Assembly (NCBI RefSeq): GCF_014207255.1
Contig: NZ_JACHCZ010000004.1
Coordinates: forward strand, 248,001-312,000
From: Pseudomonas sp. JAI120
GTDB taxonomy: Bacteria; Pseudomonadota; Gammaproteobacteria; Pseudomonadales; Pseudomonadaceae
Direction: 5' to 3'
DNA length: 64,000 nt
Within the stretch, counting starts at the first letter, position 1. Every line of letters begins with the position of its first letter. A model generated the notes under the pieces. That model ran no database searches, was not told where the DNA came from, and saw nothing but the letters and a program-made list of their open reading frames with translations. Below, piece by piece: positions 8,519-15,624 of the stretch. The position numbers and the translations under genes are program-made.

Positions 8519-8607
8519 TGTGGGAGGGGGCTTGCTCCCGATGGCGGTGAGTCAGTCAAAGTACTCGTGACTGATACACCGCCATCGGGAGCAAGCCCCC
8601 TCCCACA
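8519..8607. repeat. REP doublet, GTGGGAGGGGGCTTG family
   Basis: Inverted pair with TGTGGGAGGGGGCTTGCTCC at the left and its complement ending TCCCACA at the right, with paired GATGGCGGTG and CACCGCCATC inside. It lies downstream of the parA-like gene, between it and the small DUF gene. Confidence 0.9.
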
Positions 8608-8630
8608 GAGGTTTTGTGTCGCCAGCAAAA

Positions 8631-9401
8631 TCAGGCGTTTTCCAGCAGGTTATGCAACTCCACAAATTGCAGAGTGAGCTTGTGCCGTGGGTCCAGGTGG
8701 ATCAGCGGCTTGTTCTCCTGGTGCGACTCGCGCATGCGCACCGAGCTGGCCAGGTACACCGGCAGCACCGGCAAGCCTTCGGCAATCAACTCATCGAGCA
8801 TTTGCTGCGGCAGGCTCGCCCGCGCCTGGAACTGGTTGACCACGATACCTTCGACTTCCAGGCCTTCGTTGTGGTCTTCCTTCAATTCTTCGATTTCGGC
8901 CAGCAGGCCATACAGTGCCTGGCGCGAGAAGCTGTCGCAATCGAAGGGGATCAGCACACGATCAGCGGCAATCAGCGCCGAAACCGCATAAAAGTTCAGG
9001 GCTGGCGGGGTATCCAGGTAGATCCGGTCGTAATCCTCGCTCAGCTCATCCAGCAGCTTTCGCAGCTTGTTGATCTTGTGCTTGGCTTCAAGCTTGGGCT
9101 GCAAGTCCGCGAGTTCGGCGGTCGCGGTGATGACGTGCAGGTTGTCGAAGGGTGTTTCGTAGATATCCACCTTGTTCTTCTTCGAAAACGGCCCGGAAGA
9201 CAGGGTTTGCTTGAAAAAGTCCGCGATCCCCATAGGGATGTCATCGCCGGTCAGCCCGGTGAGGTATTGGGTCGAGTTGGCTTGTGCATCGAGGTCCACC
9301 AACAGGGTTCGATAGCCTTCGCTGGCGCTGACCGCCGCCAGGTTGCAGGCAATGCTGGACTTACCAACACCGCCTTTTTGATTGAACACCACGCGCCGCA
9401 T
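8631..9401 (-). CDS. Orphan ParA-family ATPase
   Basis: A 256-residue MinD/ParA-type P-loop ATPase. The deviant Walker A box KGGVGKSS is at residues 9-16, the A' motif region DLDAQANSTQYL follows near residue 40, and the Walker B-type YLDTPPALN lies mid-protein. Such ATPases position cargo on the nucleoid or at the membrane. No parB or parS-like cluster is visible, so chromosome or plasmid partition is unlikely. It stands divergent from, and next to, the aryl polyene operon, but no functional link can be shown from sequence. Start at 9401 because GGAGG precedes that ATG; the frame extends further to 9446 without a better site. Confidence 0.85.
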   Translation of the reverse strand: MRRVVFNQKGGVGKSSIACNLAAVSASEGYRTLLVDLDAQANSTQYLTGLTGDDIPMGIADFFKQTLSSGPFSKKNKVDIYETPFDNLHVITATAELADLQPKLEAKHKINKLRKLLDELSEDYDRIYLDTPPALNFYAVSALIAADRVLIPFDCDSFSRQALYGLLAEIEELKEDHNEGLEVEGIVVNQFQARASLPQQMLDELIAEGLPVLPVYLASSVRMRESHQENKPLIHLDPRHKLTLQFVELHNLLENA

Positions 9402-9737
9402 GGAAAAACCTCCGTGTATCAATGAATGTCCGAGTGTAGAGGGCAAAAGCGCCTGTTAGCTACCTCGTTCATCGATGCATTGCTGCATCGCATCTGCCCT
9501 GTCATACGTCGCGGACAAGTGAAAAGGAAGTGTCCGACGATCCAACTTGCCCCCCATTGAAGGACAATCTGTAAATCTTCCCCACTATTTGTAATCGGCC
9601 GTGCACATTTCTTTACCAAAGTTTGCTAGAACCCCACGGCACCGGGATAATGCGCGCCATTCGGCGATTGCTCCCTGTCCCGGTATTCGGGGCCAAAAGC
9701 CGCACATGGAAGCCCGCAGGGGCGGGATAACTTCTCA
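9402..9737. other. Divergent regulatory region between parA-like gene and APE operon
   Basis: This 336-base gene-free stretch holds a perfect 7-bp palindrome CGATGCA-TTGC-TGCATCG (9473-9490), a spaced inverted repeat CGGACA...TGTCCG (9512-9536), the promoter described separately, and a small hairpin CCCGC-AGGG-GCGGG (9713-9726) just before the first APE gene. A 12-codon ATG frame (9706-9741) overlaps the GTG start of the first APE gene by GTGA and might couple its translation; this is speculative. Confidence 0.5.
9623..9651 (+). promoter_or_regulatory. Predicted sigma-70 promoter of the APE operon
   Basis: TTGCTA (9623-9628), a 17-bp spacer and GATAAT (9646-9651) fit a sigma-70 promoter and would give a leader of about 80 bases before the first gene. 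Confidence 0.5.
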
Positions 9738-10457
9738 GTGATCAACTTCAACATCGCCCAATGGCGTGCCTGGGCTCCTGGCCTGGAAAGCACGGACGAC
9801 TGGCACGCCTGGTGCCAGGCCCCGGTGTTGCTGCCTGCCAGCGATGCGTCCCCCGACGTGTCATTCCTGCCGGCCATGCAGCGCCGCCGCCTGAGCCGCC
9901 TGGCACGCATGGCATTCAGCGTGGGCTGGCCGTTGGCCGAAGGCCTGCAAGACCTGCCGCTGGTGTTTATTTCCCGGCATGGCGAAACCCCGCGCACCCT
10001 GGACATCCTCAGTGACCTGGCCAACGACCAGCCGCTGTCGCCGACCCAATTCAGCCTGTCGGTGCATAACGCGGTGATTGGCCTATGGTCGATCCTGCGC
10101 AATGAAACCAGCGAGATGACGGCCCTCGCCGCTGCCGGCGATGGCCTGGAGCACGGCATGCTCGAAGCCGCCGCGCTGCTCAATGAAGGCGCCCCGGCAG
10201 TATTGCTCGTGATCACCGAAGAACAACCGCCCGAGGCCTACGCCAGTTGGATCGTTGACGTGCCCTTCCCCTACGCCCTCGGCCTGCTGCTGACACCAGG
10301 CGACGAGTGGCAACTGGAACTCACCGCGAGCACTGTCCAACTCACTCAAACCCAGTGGCCCCACGCCCTGAACCTGCTACGCACCCTGCTCACCGAACAG
10401 GGCGCCTGCCAACATGCCTGGAAGAACCGTGTATGGAACTGGCAACGCAAGCCGTGA
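9738..10457 (+). CDS. apeC: APE chain-length factor (ketosynthase-like, ApeC type)
   Basis: A 239-residue protein of the short beta-ketoacyl-synthase-like family (PF13723) found as first or early gene of aryl polyene clusters. The family partners a true ketosynthase (ApeO type) and sets polyene length. No active-site Cys/His/His triad of ketosynthases is visible, consistent with a non-catalytic partner; the half-length size is normal for this family and is not a truncation. The GTG start at 9738 has only a weak ribosome-binding site, and a short upstream frame overlaps it. Its 3' end overlaps the next gene by 25 bases. APE gene letters here and below follow the Xenorhabdus scheme by inferred role. 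Confidence 0.8.
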   Translation: MINFNIAQWRAWAPGLESTDDWHAWCQAPVLLPASDASPDVSFLPAMQRRRLSRLARMAFSVGWPLAEGLQDLPLVFISRHGETPRTLDILSDLANDQPLSPTQFSLSVHNAVIGLWSILRNETSEMTALAAAGDGLEHGMLEAAALLNEGAPAVLLVITEEQPPEAYASWIVDVPFPYALGLLLTPGDEWQLELTASTVQLTQTQWPHALNLLRTLLTEQGACQHAWKNRVWNWQRKP

Positions 10458-11245
10458 ACGAAAAGCCACGGGATGCCTACTACTGGCGCCTGTTCGCCAC
10501 TGCCGCCAGCTTCTTCGTGTTTGGCGTCGGCGGGTTGTGCCTGCGTTTGCTGGTGTTTCCCTTGCTCAGTTGCCTGCCGGGCAACGTCGAAAGACACCAG
10601 CGCCGCGCCCGTCATACCATCAGCAAGCTGTTCTGGTTCTTTATCCGCATGATGCAGCGCGCCGGGGTGCTGACCTACAGCGTCGAAGGCGCCGAAAGGC
10701 TCGGCCAGCCGGGCCAGATGATCATCGCCAACCACCCGTCGCTGATTGACGTGGTGTTCCTGATCGGCCTGATGCGCCAGACCAATTGCGTGATCAAGCA
10801 GAGCCTGTTTCAAAACCCGTTCACCCGTGGCCCGGTGCGCGACGCGGGCTATATAAGCAACGACGGCAGCGCGGACATGCTCGACGCCGCCGCCGACGCC
10901 CTGCGCGAAGGCCAGACGCTGATCATCTTTCCCGAGGGCACCCGCACCACACCCGGCGTGGCGCCCGCCTTTCATCGCGGGGCCGCTGCCATTGCGCTGC
11001 GTGGTGCGACAATCATCACCCCGGTGGTGATCAAGGTCAGCCCCACCACCCTGACCAAGGCCGAACCCTGGTATCGCATCCCGAAACGCCGTTTTCACTT
11101 CAGTTTGCGGGTGGGTGCCGATATAGAACCACAGGCGTTCGCAACACTGGGGCCCGCGCCCCAGGCCTCACGCAAGCTCAACGATTACCTGCACCACTAT
11201 TTCATTAAGGAGCTCGCCGAAGATGAGCGACCAACAACGCCTTGA
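10433..11245 (+). CDS. apeD: Lysophospholipid acyltransferase-like protein (ApeD type)
   Basis: A 270-residue PlsC-family acyltransferase. The catalytic HX4D motif is seen in NHPSLIDVVF and the second conserved block in FPEGTRTTPG. A hydrophobic helix near residues 18-45 should anchor it in the inner membrane. In APE clusters this type is thought to transfer the polyene or a fatty acyl chain onto a lipid or glycerol scaffold. The ATG at 10433 overlaps the upstream gene by 25 bases, implying translational coupling; the frame opens at 10307 but earlier starts lie deep in apeC. The stop overlaps the following ACP start by 23 bases. Confidence 0.83.
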   Translation: MELATQAVNEKPRDAYYWRLFATAASFFVFGVGGLCLRLLVFPLLSCLPGNVERHQRRARHTISKLFWFFIRMMQRAGVLTYSVEGAERLGQPGQMIIANHPSLIDVVFLIGLMRQTNCVIKQSLFQNPFTRGPVRDAGYISNDGSADMLDAAADALREGQTLIIFPEGTRTTPGVAPAFHRGAAAIALRGATIITPVVIKVSPTTLTKAEPWYRIPKRRFHFSLRVGADIEPQAFATLGPAPQASRKLNDYLHHYFIKELAEDERPTTP

Positions 11246-11492
11246 GCACGACATAAAGATGCTGATCATCGAGGCCCTGGGCCTGGAAGACATCAGCGCC
11301 GACGACATCGGCAGCGACCAGACCCTGTTCGGCGAAGGCCTGGGCCTGGATTCGGTAGACGCCCTGGAATTGGGCCTGGCGATCCAGAAAACGTACGGCA
11401 TCAAGATCGATGCCGACGCCAAGGACACACGCGATCACTTCACCAACGTGGCCAGCCTTGCGGCGTTCGTCACGGCCAGACAGGCAGCTTGA
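11223..11492 (+). CDS. apeE: Acyl carrier protein 1 of the APE cluster (ApeE type)
   Basis: An 89-residue acyl carrier protein. The phosphopantetheine site is Ser44 in GLGLDSVDALELGLAI, and the protein is acidic and helical as expected. It would carry the growing aryl polyene chain. Ten bases separate it from a second, different ACP, a typical pairing in APE clusters where the two ACPs serve different steps. Confidence 0.9.
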   Translation: MSDQQRLEHDIKMLIIEALGLEDISADDIGSDQTLFGEGLGLDSVDALELGLAIQKTYGIKIDADAKDTRDHFTNVASLAAFVTARQAA

Positions 11493-11501
11493 GACCGGAC
11501 C

Positions 11502-11756
11502 ATGCAAACTCGTGACGATATTTTCAACACCCTGCGCGATGCCTTGGTGGAACTGTTTGAACTGCCGCCGGAACGCGTCACCCTCGACGCCAACCTGTAC
11601 CAGGACCTGGAAATCGACAGCATCGATGCCGTGGACCTGATCGACCATATCAAGCGCCAGACCGGCAAGAAGATCGCTGCCGAAGAGTTCAAGGCCGTGC
11701 GCACCGTGAACGACGTGGTTGAGGCGGTGTACCGTCTGGTCCAACCCGCCGCATGA
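11502..11756 (+). CDS. apeF: Acyl carrier protein 2 of the APE cluster (ApeF type)
   Basis: An 84-residue acyl carrier protein with the phosphopantetheine serine at Ser40 in EIDSIDAVDLIDHI. The helix II motif EIDSIDAVD is closer to ordinary fatty-acid ACPs than that of the neighbouring ACP. The stop overlaps the next start (ATGAG). Confidence 0.9.
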   Translation: MQTRDDIFNTLRDALVELFELPPERVTLDANLYQDLEIDSIDAVDLIDHIKRQTGKKIAAEEFKAVRTVNDVVEAVYRLVQPAA

Positions 11757-12298
11757 GCCGGCTGATCGGCCTTGGCCTGTTGTTGGCGGGGCTGCTGTAC
11801 CCCTTTGCGGTGTATTACGGCACCGAGCACTTTGCGCCGTGGCAGTTCGGGTTGCTGCTGGGCAGCCTGTGGCTGCTCCGCGCGTTTACCGGTGCCCACC
11901 GCCCCGGCAGCCGCTGGATGGCGGTGGCAGTGATCGTGTTTTGCCTGGCCCTGGCCTGGTTCGATAACCCGCACCTGTTGCGCTGGTACCCGAGCCTGGT
12001 CAGTGCGTTCATGTTGGCGCTGTTCGGCCTCAGCCTGAAATACGGCCCGCCGATGGTAGAGCGCCTGGCGCGCATGACCGACCCGGTACTGCCGCCAAAC
12101 GCGATTGTGTATACGCGCCAGGTCACCGTGGTGTGGTGCGTGTTTTTTCTGTGTAATGGCCTGCTCGCCGCTGCCCTCACCCTATGGGCGCCGTTGAGCT
12201 GGTGGACGTTGTACAACGGCTTGATCGCCTACGGGCTGATGGGGCTGTTGTTTGCCGTGGAATGGCTGGTACGACAAAGGGTTCGAGGCCGCGTATGA
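11753..12298 (+). CDS. apeG: Membrane protein of the APE cluster (COG4648, ApeG type)
   Basis: A 181-residue integral membrane protein with about five hydrophobic helices; the first begins LIGLGLLLAGLLYPFAVYY. COG4648 proteins are near-constant members of APE clusters, of unknown biochemical role; a scaffold or a membrane acceptor for the synthase is an inference. It overlaps both neighbours by four bases (ATGA). Confidence 0.8.
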   Translation: MSRLIGLGLLLAGLLYPFAVYYGTEHFAPWQFGLLLGSLWLLRAFTGAHRPGSRWMAVAVIVFCLALAWFDNPHLLRWYPSLVSAFMLALFGLSLKYGPPMVERLARMTDPVLPPNAIVYTRQVTVVWCVFFLCNGLLAAALTLWAPLSWWTLYNGLIAYGLMGLLFAVEWLVRQRVRGRV

Positions 12299-13965
12299 AT
12301 GGGTTGAATCTTGAGCACCTGTTGCTCGAGCCGCTGGAACAGCGTTTGGTGACCACCGAACCTGCGATGAATCACGCCCAGCTGTGGGAACACTCCCTGA
12401 GCCTGGCGGCCGGGTTGCAAGCGCGTGGCATCCAGCGCCTGGCCCTGCACCTGGAAGACGCAGGCCTGCTGGCAATTGCACTGCTGGGCGCCTGGCGCGC
12501 CGGGGCCAGCGTGCTGCTGCCCGCCGATCTGCAACCCCAGACCCGCCAACGCTGGGACGCGGTTGTCGACGCCTGGCTGACTGAAGCGCCAGACCTGGAC
12601 GCGTTGTATCAAGCGCCGTTGAGCCCGGCCGCCCTCGACCTGGACACCTGCCAACTGAGCCTGTGCACCTCCGGCTCCAGCGGCGAACCCAAGCGTATCG
12701 ACAAGACCCTGCGCCAACTGGCCAATGAGGTCCAGGCCCTGGAAGCGTTGTGGGGTGCAGACCTTAAAGACGCCTGCATCATCGGCAGCGTCGCCACCCA
12801 GCACATCTACGGTTTGCTGTTCCGCGTGCTGTGGCCGCTGTGCGCCGGGCGCAGCTTTGTGCGCCGCCAGTTGGCTTTTCCGGAAGACATGCAACGCGCC
12901 AGCCGCGAACACTCGCAATTCGCCTGGGTCGCCAGCCCGGCGCTGCTCAAGCGCATGGGCGACAACCTCGATTGGCCGGCACTGAGCCAGGTATCGCGGG
13001 TGTTCTCGTCGGGCGGTGCCTTGCCCATCGAGGCGGCCAGCAGTCTTTACGAGCGCTTGCAGCAATGGCCGACAGAGATTCTCGGCAGCTCGGAAACCGG
13101 CGGCATTGCCTGGCGCCAGGGCGCGCAACCCTGGCAGCCGTTCGCCGATATACACCTGAGCCAGGATGCCGACGGTGCACTGCGCATCGCTTCGCCTTAC
13201 TTGCCCGTCGGGCATATAGAGCAAACCGCTGACGCGGCGCGCATCCATGCCGATGGTCGCTTCGAGCTGCTCGGGCGCCTGGACCGTATCGTCAAGCTGG
13301 AAGAAAAACGCATCTCCCTGCCCATGCTCGAACAGGCGCTGATGGCCCACCCGTGGGTCGCCGAAACGCGCCTGGGCGTGGTGCAGGAAAACCGCGCCTC
13401 ACTCGGCGCGCTGGTGGTGCTCAGTGCCGACGGCCTGCACGCCCTGCGCAACCAGGGCCGACGCACCGTCACCCAGACCCTGCGCCAACATTTAAGCCAG
13501 CATTGCGAAGCCCTGGCGCTGCCGCGCCGCTGGCGGCTGCTGCGCCAGCTGCCACTGAATGCCCAGGGCAAACTGCCCCAGGCCGATGTGGCCGCGTTGC
13601 TGCTGGCGCCCCGGCCAAAAGCACCGGAAGTGCTGGAGCAAGTCGAAGTCGATGGCGAATGGACCGTGCAGATCATAGTCCCGCCGGACCTGGCCTACTT
13701 CAGCGGGCACTTTCCGGTCACACCTGTGCTGCCCGGCGTGGTGCAAGTGGAATGGGCATTCAACCTGGGCCAGCAACTGCTCGACCTGCCCGCGACCTTT
13801 GCCGGCATGGAAGTGCTCAAGTTCCAGCAACTGGTACGCCCCGGCGACCGCATCGAACTGCACCTGCGCTTCGACCAGGAACGCAGCAAGTTGTATTTCG
13901 CCTATCGCAACGGCGTCGCGGCCTGCTCCAGTGGCCGGATCCAATTGGAACCCGCCCATGCATAA
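12295..13965 (+). CDS. apeH: Aryl/acyl-ACP ligase fused to a hotdog dehydratase domain (ApeH-ApeI)
   Basis: A 556-residue two-domain protein. Residues 1 to about 440 are an ANL adenylating enzyme: the phosphate-binding loop is CTSGSSGEPKRI, an ester-binding GSSETGG follows, and the C-terminal lysine lies in NAQGKLP. This part would activate an aromatic acid (4-hydroxybenzoate in studied systems) and load it on an ACP. The last ~110 residues (from VEVDGEWTVQ) form a FabA/Z-like hotdog domain with GHFPVTPVLPGVVQVEW, equivalent to the separate ApeI dehydratase subunit elsewhere. The ATG at 12295 overlaps the previous stop (ATGA); the frame opening at 12184 lies inside the upstream gene. Confidence 0.85.
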   Translation: MNGLNLEHLLLEPLEQRLVTTEPAMNHAQLWEHSLSLAAGLQARGIQRLALHLEDAGLLAIALLGAWRAGASVLLPADLQPQTRQRWDAVVDAWLTEAPDLDALYQAPLSPAALDLDTCQLSLCTSGSSGEPKRIDKTLRQLANEVQALEALWGADLKDACIIGSVATQHIYGLLFRVLWPLCAGRSFVRRQLAFPEDMQRASREHSQFAWVASPALLKRMGDNLDWPALSQVSRVFSSGGALPIEAASSLYERLQQWPTEILGSSETGGIAWRQGAQPWQPFADIHLSQDADGALRIASPYLPVGHIEQTADAARIHADGRFELLGRLDRIVKLEEKRISLPMLEQALMAHPWVAETRLGVVQENRASLGALVVLSADGLHALRNQGRRTVTQTLRQHLSQHCEALALPRRWRLLRQLPLNAQGKLPQADVAALLLAPRPKAPEVLEQVEVDGEWTVQIIVPPDLAYFSGHFPVTPVLPGVVQVEWAFNLGQQLLDLPATFAGMEVLKFQQLVRPGDRIELHLRFDQERSKLYFAYRNGVAACSSGRIQLEPAHA

Positions 13966-14692
13966 CCCCTGCGCCCTGATCCCGGTCTACAACCACGAGG
14001 CCGCCGTGCCCGCCGTGGTCCGCAGCCTGTTGAGCAGCGGCCTGCCGTGCCTGTTGGTCGACGACGGCAGCAGCCCAGCCTGCGCAGCGGTACTGGCGCA
14101 ATTGGCGGACCTGGATAACGTCACCCTGCTGACCCTGCCGAACAATAAAGGCAAAGGCGGCGCGGTGATGGCCGGGTTTCGCGAAGCGGCACGCCTGGGC
14201 TTCAGCCACGCCTTGCAGGTCGACGCCGACGGCCAGCACGACCTGCGCGAAGTCGAGACGTTTATCGACGCGTCCCGCAGGCAGCCCAACGCAATCATCT
14301 GCGGCTACCCCGAATACGACGAAAGCGTGCCCAAGGGCCGTTTGTACGCGCGTTACCTGACCCACGTGTGGGTGTGGATCAACACCCTGTCGCTGCAGAT
14401 CCGCGACTCGATGTGCGGCTTTCGTGTGTACCCGCTGGCCCCGGTGCTGGCCCTGATGGACTCCGCCTACATCGGCACGCACATGGACTTCGACTCCGAC
14501 ATACTGGTGCGCCTGGCCTGGCGTAACCAGCCGATGCGCTGGCTGCCGACCCAGGTGCATTACCCTGCCGACGGCCTGTCGCACTTCCGCCTGTTCCGCG
14601 ACAACGTACGCATCAGCGCCATGCACACCCGGCTGTTCTTCGGCATGCTGGTGCGTGCACCGCTGATCCTGTGGCGACGGTGGCAGGCATGA
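13958..14692 (+). CDS. Family 2 glycosyltransferase of the APE cluster
   Basis: A 244-residue GT-A-fold glycosyltransferase. It shows the nucleotide-binding LIPVYNHEAAVP, LLVDDGSS and the DxD-type metal site in QVDADGQHD. It would add a sugar to the polyene product or its lipid carrier. In enterobacterial APE clusters a glycosyltransferase and an acyltransferase are found fused as one protein (ApeJ); here they appear as two adjacent genes joined by an ATGA overlap. The start overlaps the upstream gene by eight bases. Confidence 0.85.
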   Translation: MHNPCALIPVYNHEAAVPAVVRSLLSSGLPCLLVDDGSSPACAAVLAQLADLDNVTLLTLPNNKGKGGAVMAGFREAARLGFSHALQVDADGQHDLREVETFIDASRRQPNAIICGYPEYDESVPKGRLYARYLTHVWVWINTLSLQIRDSMCGFRVYPLAPVLALMDSAYIGTHMDFDSDILVRLAWRNQPMRWLPTQVHYPADGLSHFRLFRDNVRISAMHTRLFFGMLVRAPLILWRRWQA

Positions 14693-15624
14693 GCGACAGC
14701 ACCAAGCATTGGGCCGACCGCGAAGAGCGCGGCAGCTACTGGCTGATGAAATTCACCGCCCTCGCCGCCAAGGTCCTCGGCCGCCGCCTGCTGAGCCCGG
14801 TGCTGTACGGCATCGTGTTGTACTTCTTCCTGTTCGGCCGCACCGCGCGCCAGAGCGCCTGGCAATACCAGCAGCGCCTGGCCGACTGGAGCGGGCGCGA
14901 CGAACTGCGCCCCAGCCAGCGCAAAGTCTTCGCCCAGTTCATGGCCTTCGCCGACGCCCTGCTCGACAAACTCGACGTGTGGAACGGCAAGCTGCGCCTG
15001 GAACAGATCGAGATCAACGACCCGGCGAAACTGCGCGGGCAACTGCGCGGCGAGCGCGGCCAGATGCTGGTCGGCGCACATTTGGGCAACCTCGAAGTGT
15101 GCCGCGCGCTGGCGGAAATCGGCGAAAAGGTCACCATGAACGTGCTGGTGCACACCAAGCACGCCGAACGCTTCAACCGCCTGCTGGGCGAAGCCGGTGC
15201 CACCCACTTGCGCCTGATCCAGGTCAGTGAGCTGGACCCTGCCACCATGCTGCTGCTCAGCCAGCGCCTGGACGACGGCGAGTGGCTGGCGATTGCCGGC
15301 GACCGCGTGCCCTTGCATGGCGGGCGCACGGTGCGCGTGGATTTCCTCGGCCATGACGCGGCCTTCCCCCAAGGCCCGTGGCTGCTGGCGGGCCTGCTGA
15401 AATGCCCGGTCAACCTGCTGATGTGCCTGAAACACCAAGGCCGCTATCGCCTGACCATCGAGCCCTTCGCGCAATTGATCGAATGGAAACGCAGCACCCG
15501 CGAGCAGGTCATCGCCCTGTGGACCGCGCGCTACGCCGCACGCCTGGGCCAGTTCTGCCTGGAAGCGCCCCAACAATGGTTCAACTTTTACTCTTTCTGG
15601 AAGACCGATGACGACGCATCTTGA
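14689..15624 (+). CDS. LpxL/HtrB-like lipid acyltransferase of the APE cluster
   Basis: A 311-residue member of the Kdo2-lipid A acyltransferase-like family. The HX4E catalytic motif is in GAHLGNLEVCRAL, and a membrane helix lies near residues 35-50 (VLYGIVLYFFLFG). It most likely acylates the lipid part of the APE product on the inner membrane. It starts within the stop of the glycosyltransferase gene (ATGA) and overlaps the ammonia-lyase start by 17 bases. Confidence 0.82.
   Translation: MSDSTKHWADREERGSYWLMKFTALAAKVLGRRLLSPVLYGIVLYFFLFGRTARQSAWQYQQRLADWSGRDELRPSQRKVFAQFMAFADALLDKLDVWNGKLRLEQIEINDPAKLRGQLRGERGQMLVGAHLGNLEVCRALAEIGEKVTMNVLVHTKHAERFNRLLGEAGATHLRLIQVSELDPATMLLLSQRLDDGEWLAIAGDRVPLHGGRTVRVDFLGHDAAFPQGPWLLAGLLKCPVNLLMCLKHQGRYRLTIEPFAQLIEWKRSTREQVIALWTARYAARLGQFCLEAPQQWFNFYSFWKTDDDAS

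Noticed and set aside
8384..8677. A 97-codon plus-strand frame between the small DUF gene and the parA-like gene
   Set aside because: It runs through a REP doublet and into the antisense of parA; no ribosome site or protein-like pattern.
8631..9401. ParA-like gene as part of a plasmid or prophage partition system
   Set aside because: No parB, parS cluster, replication or phage genes surround it; flanks are ordinary chromosome.
9738..10457. First APE gene as a truncated ketosynthase pseudogene
   Set aside because: About 240 residues without the catalytic triad is the normal form of the APE chain-length-factor family.
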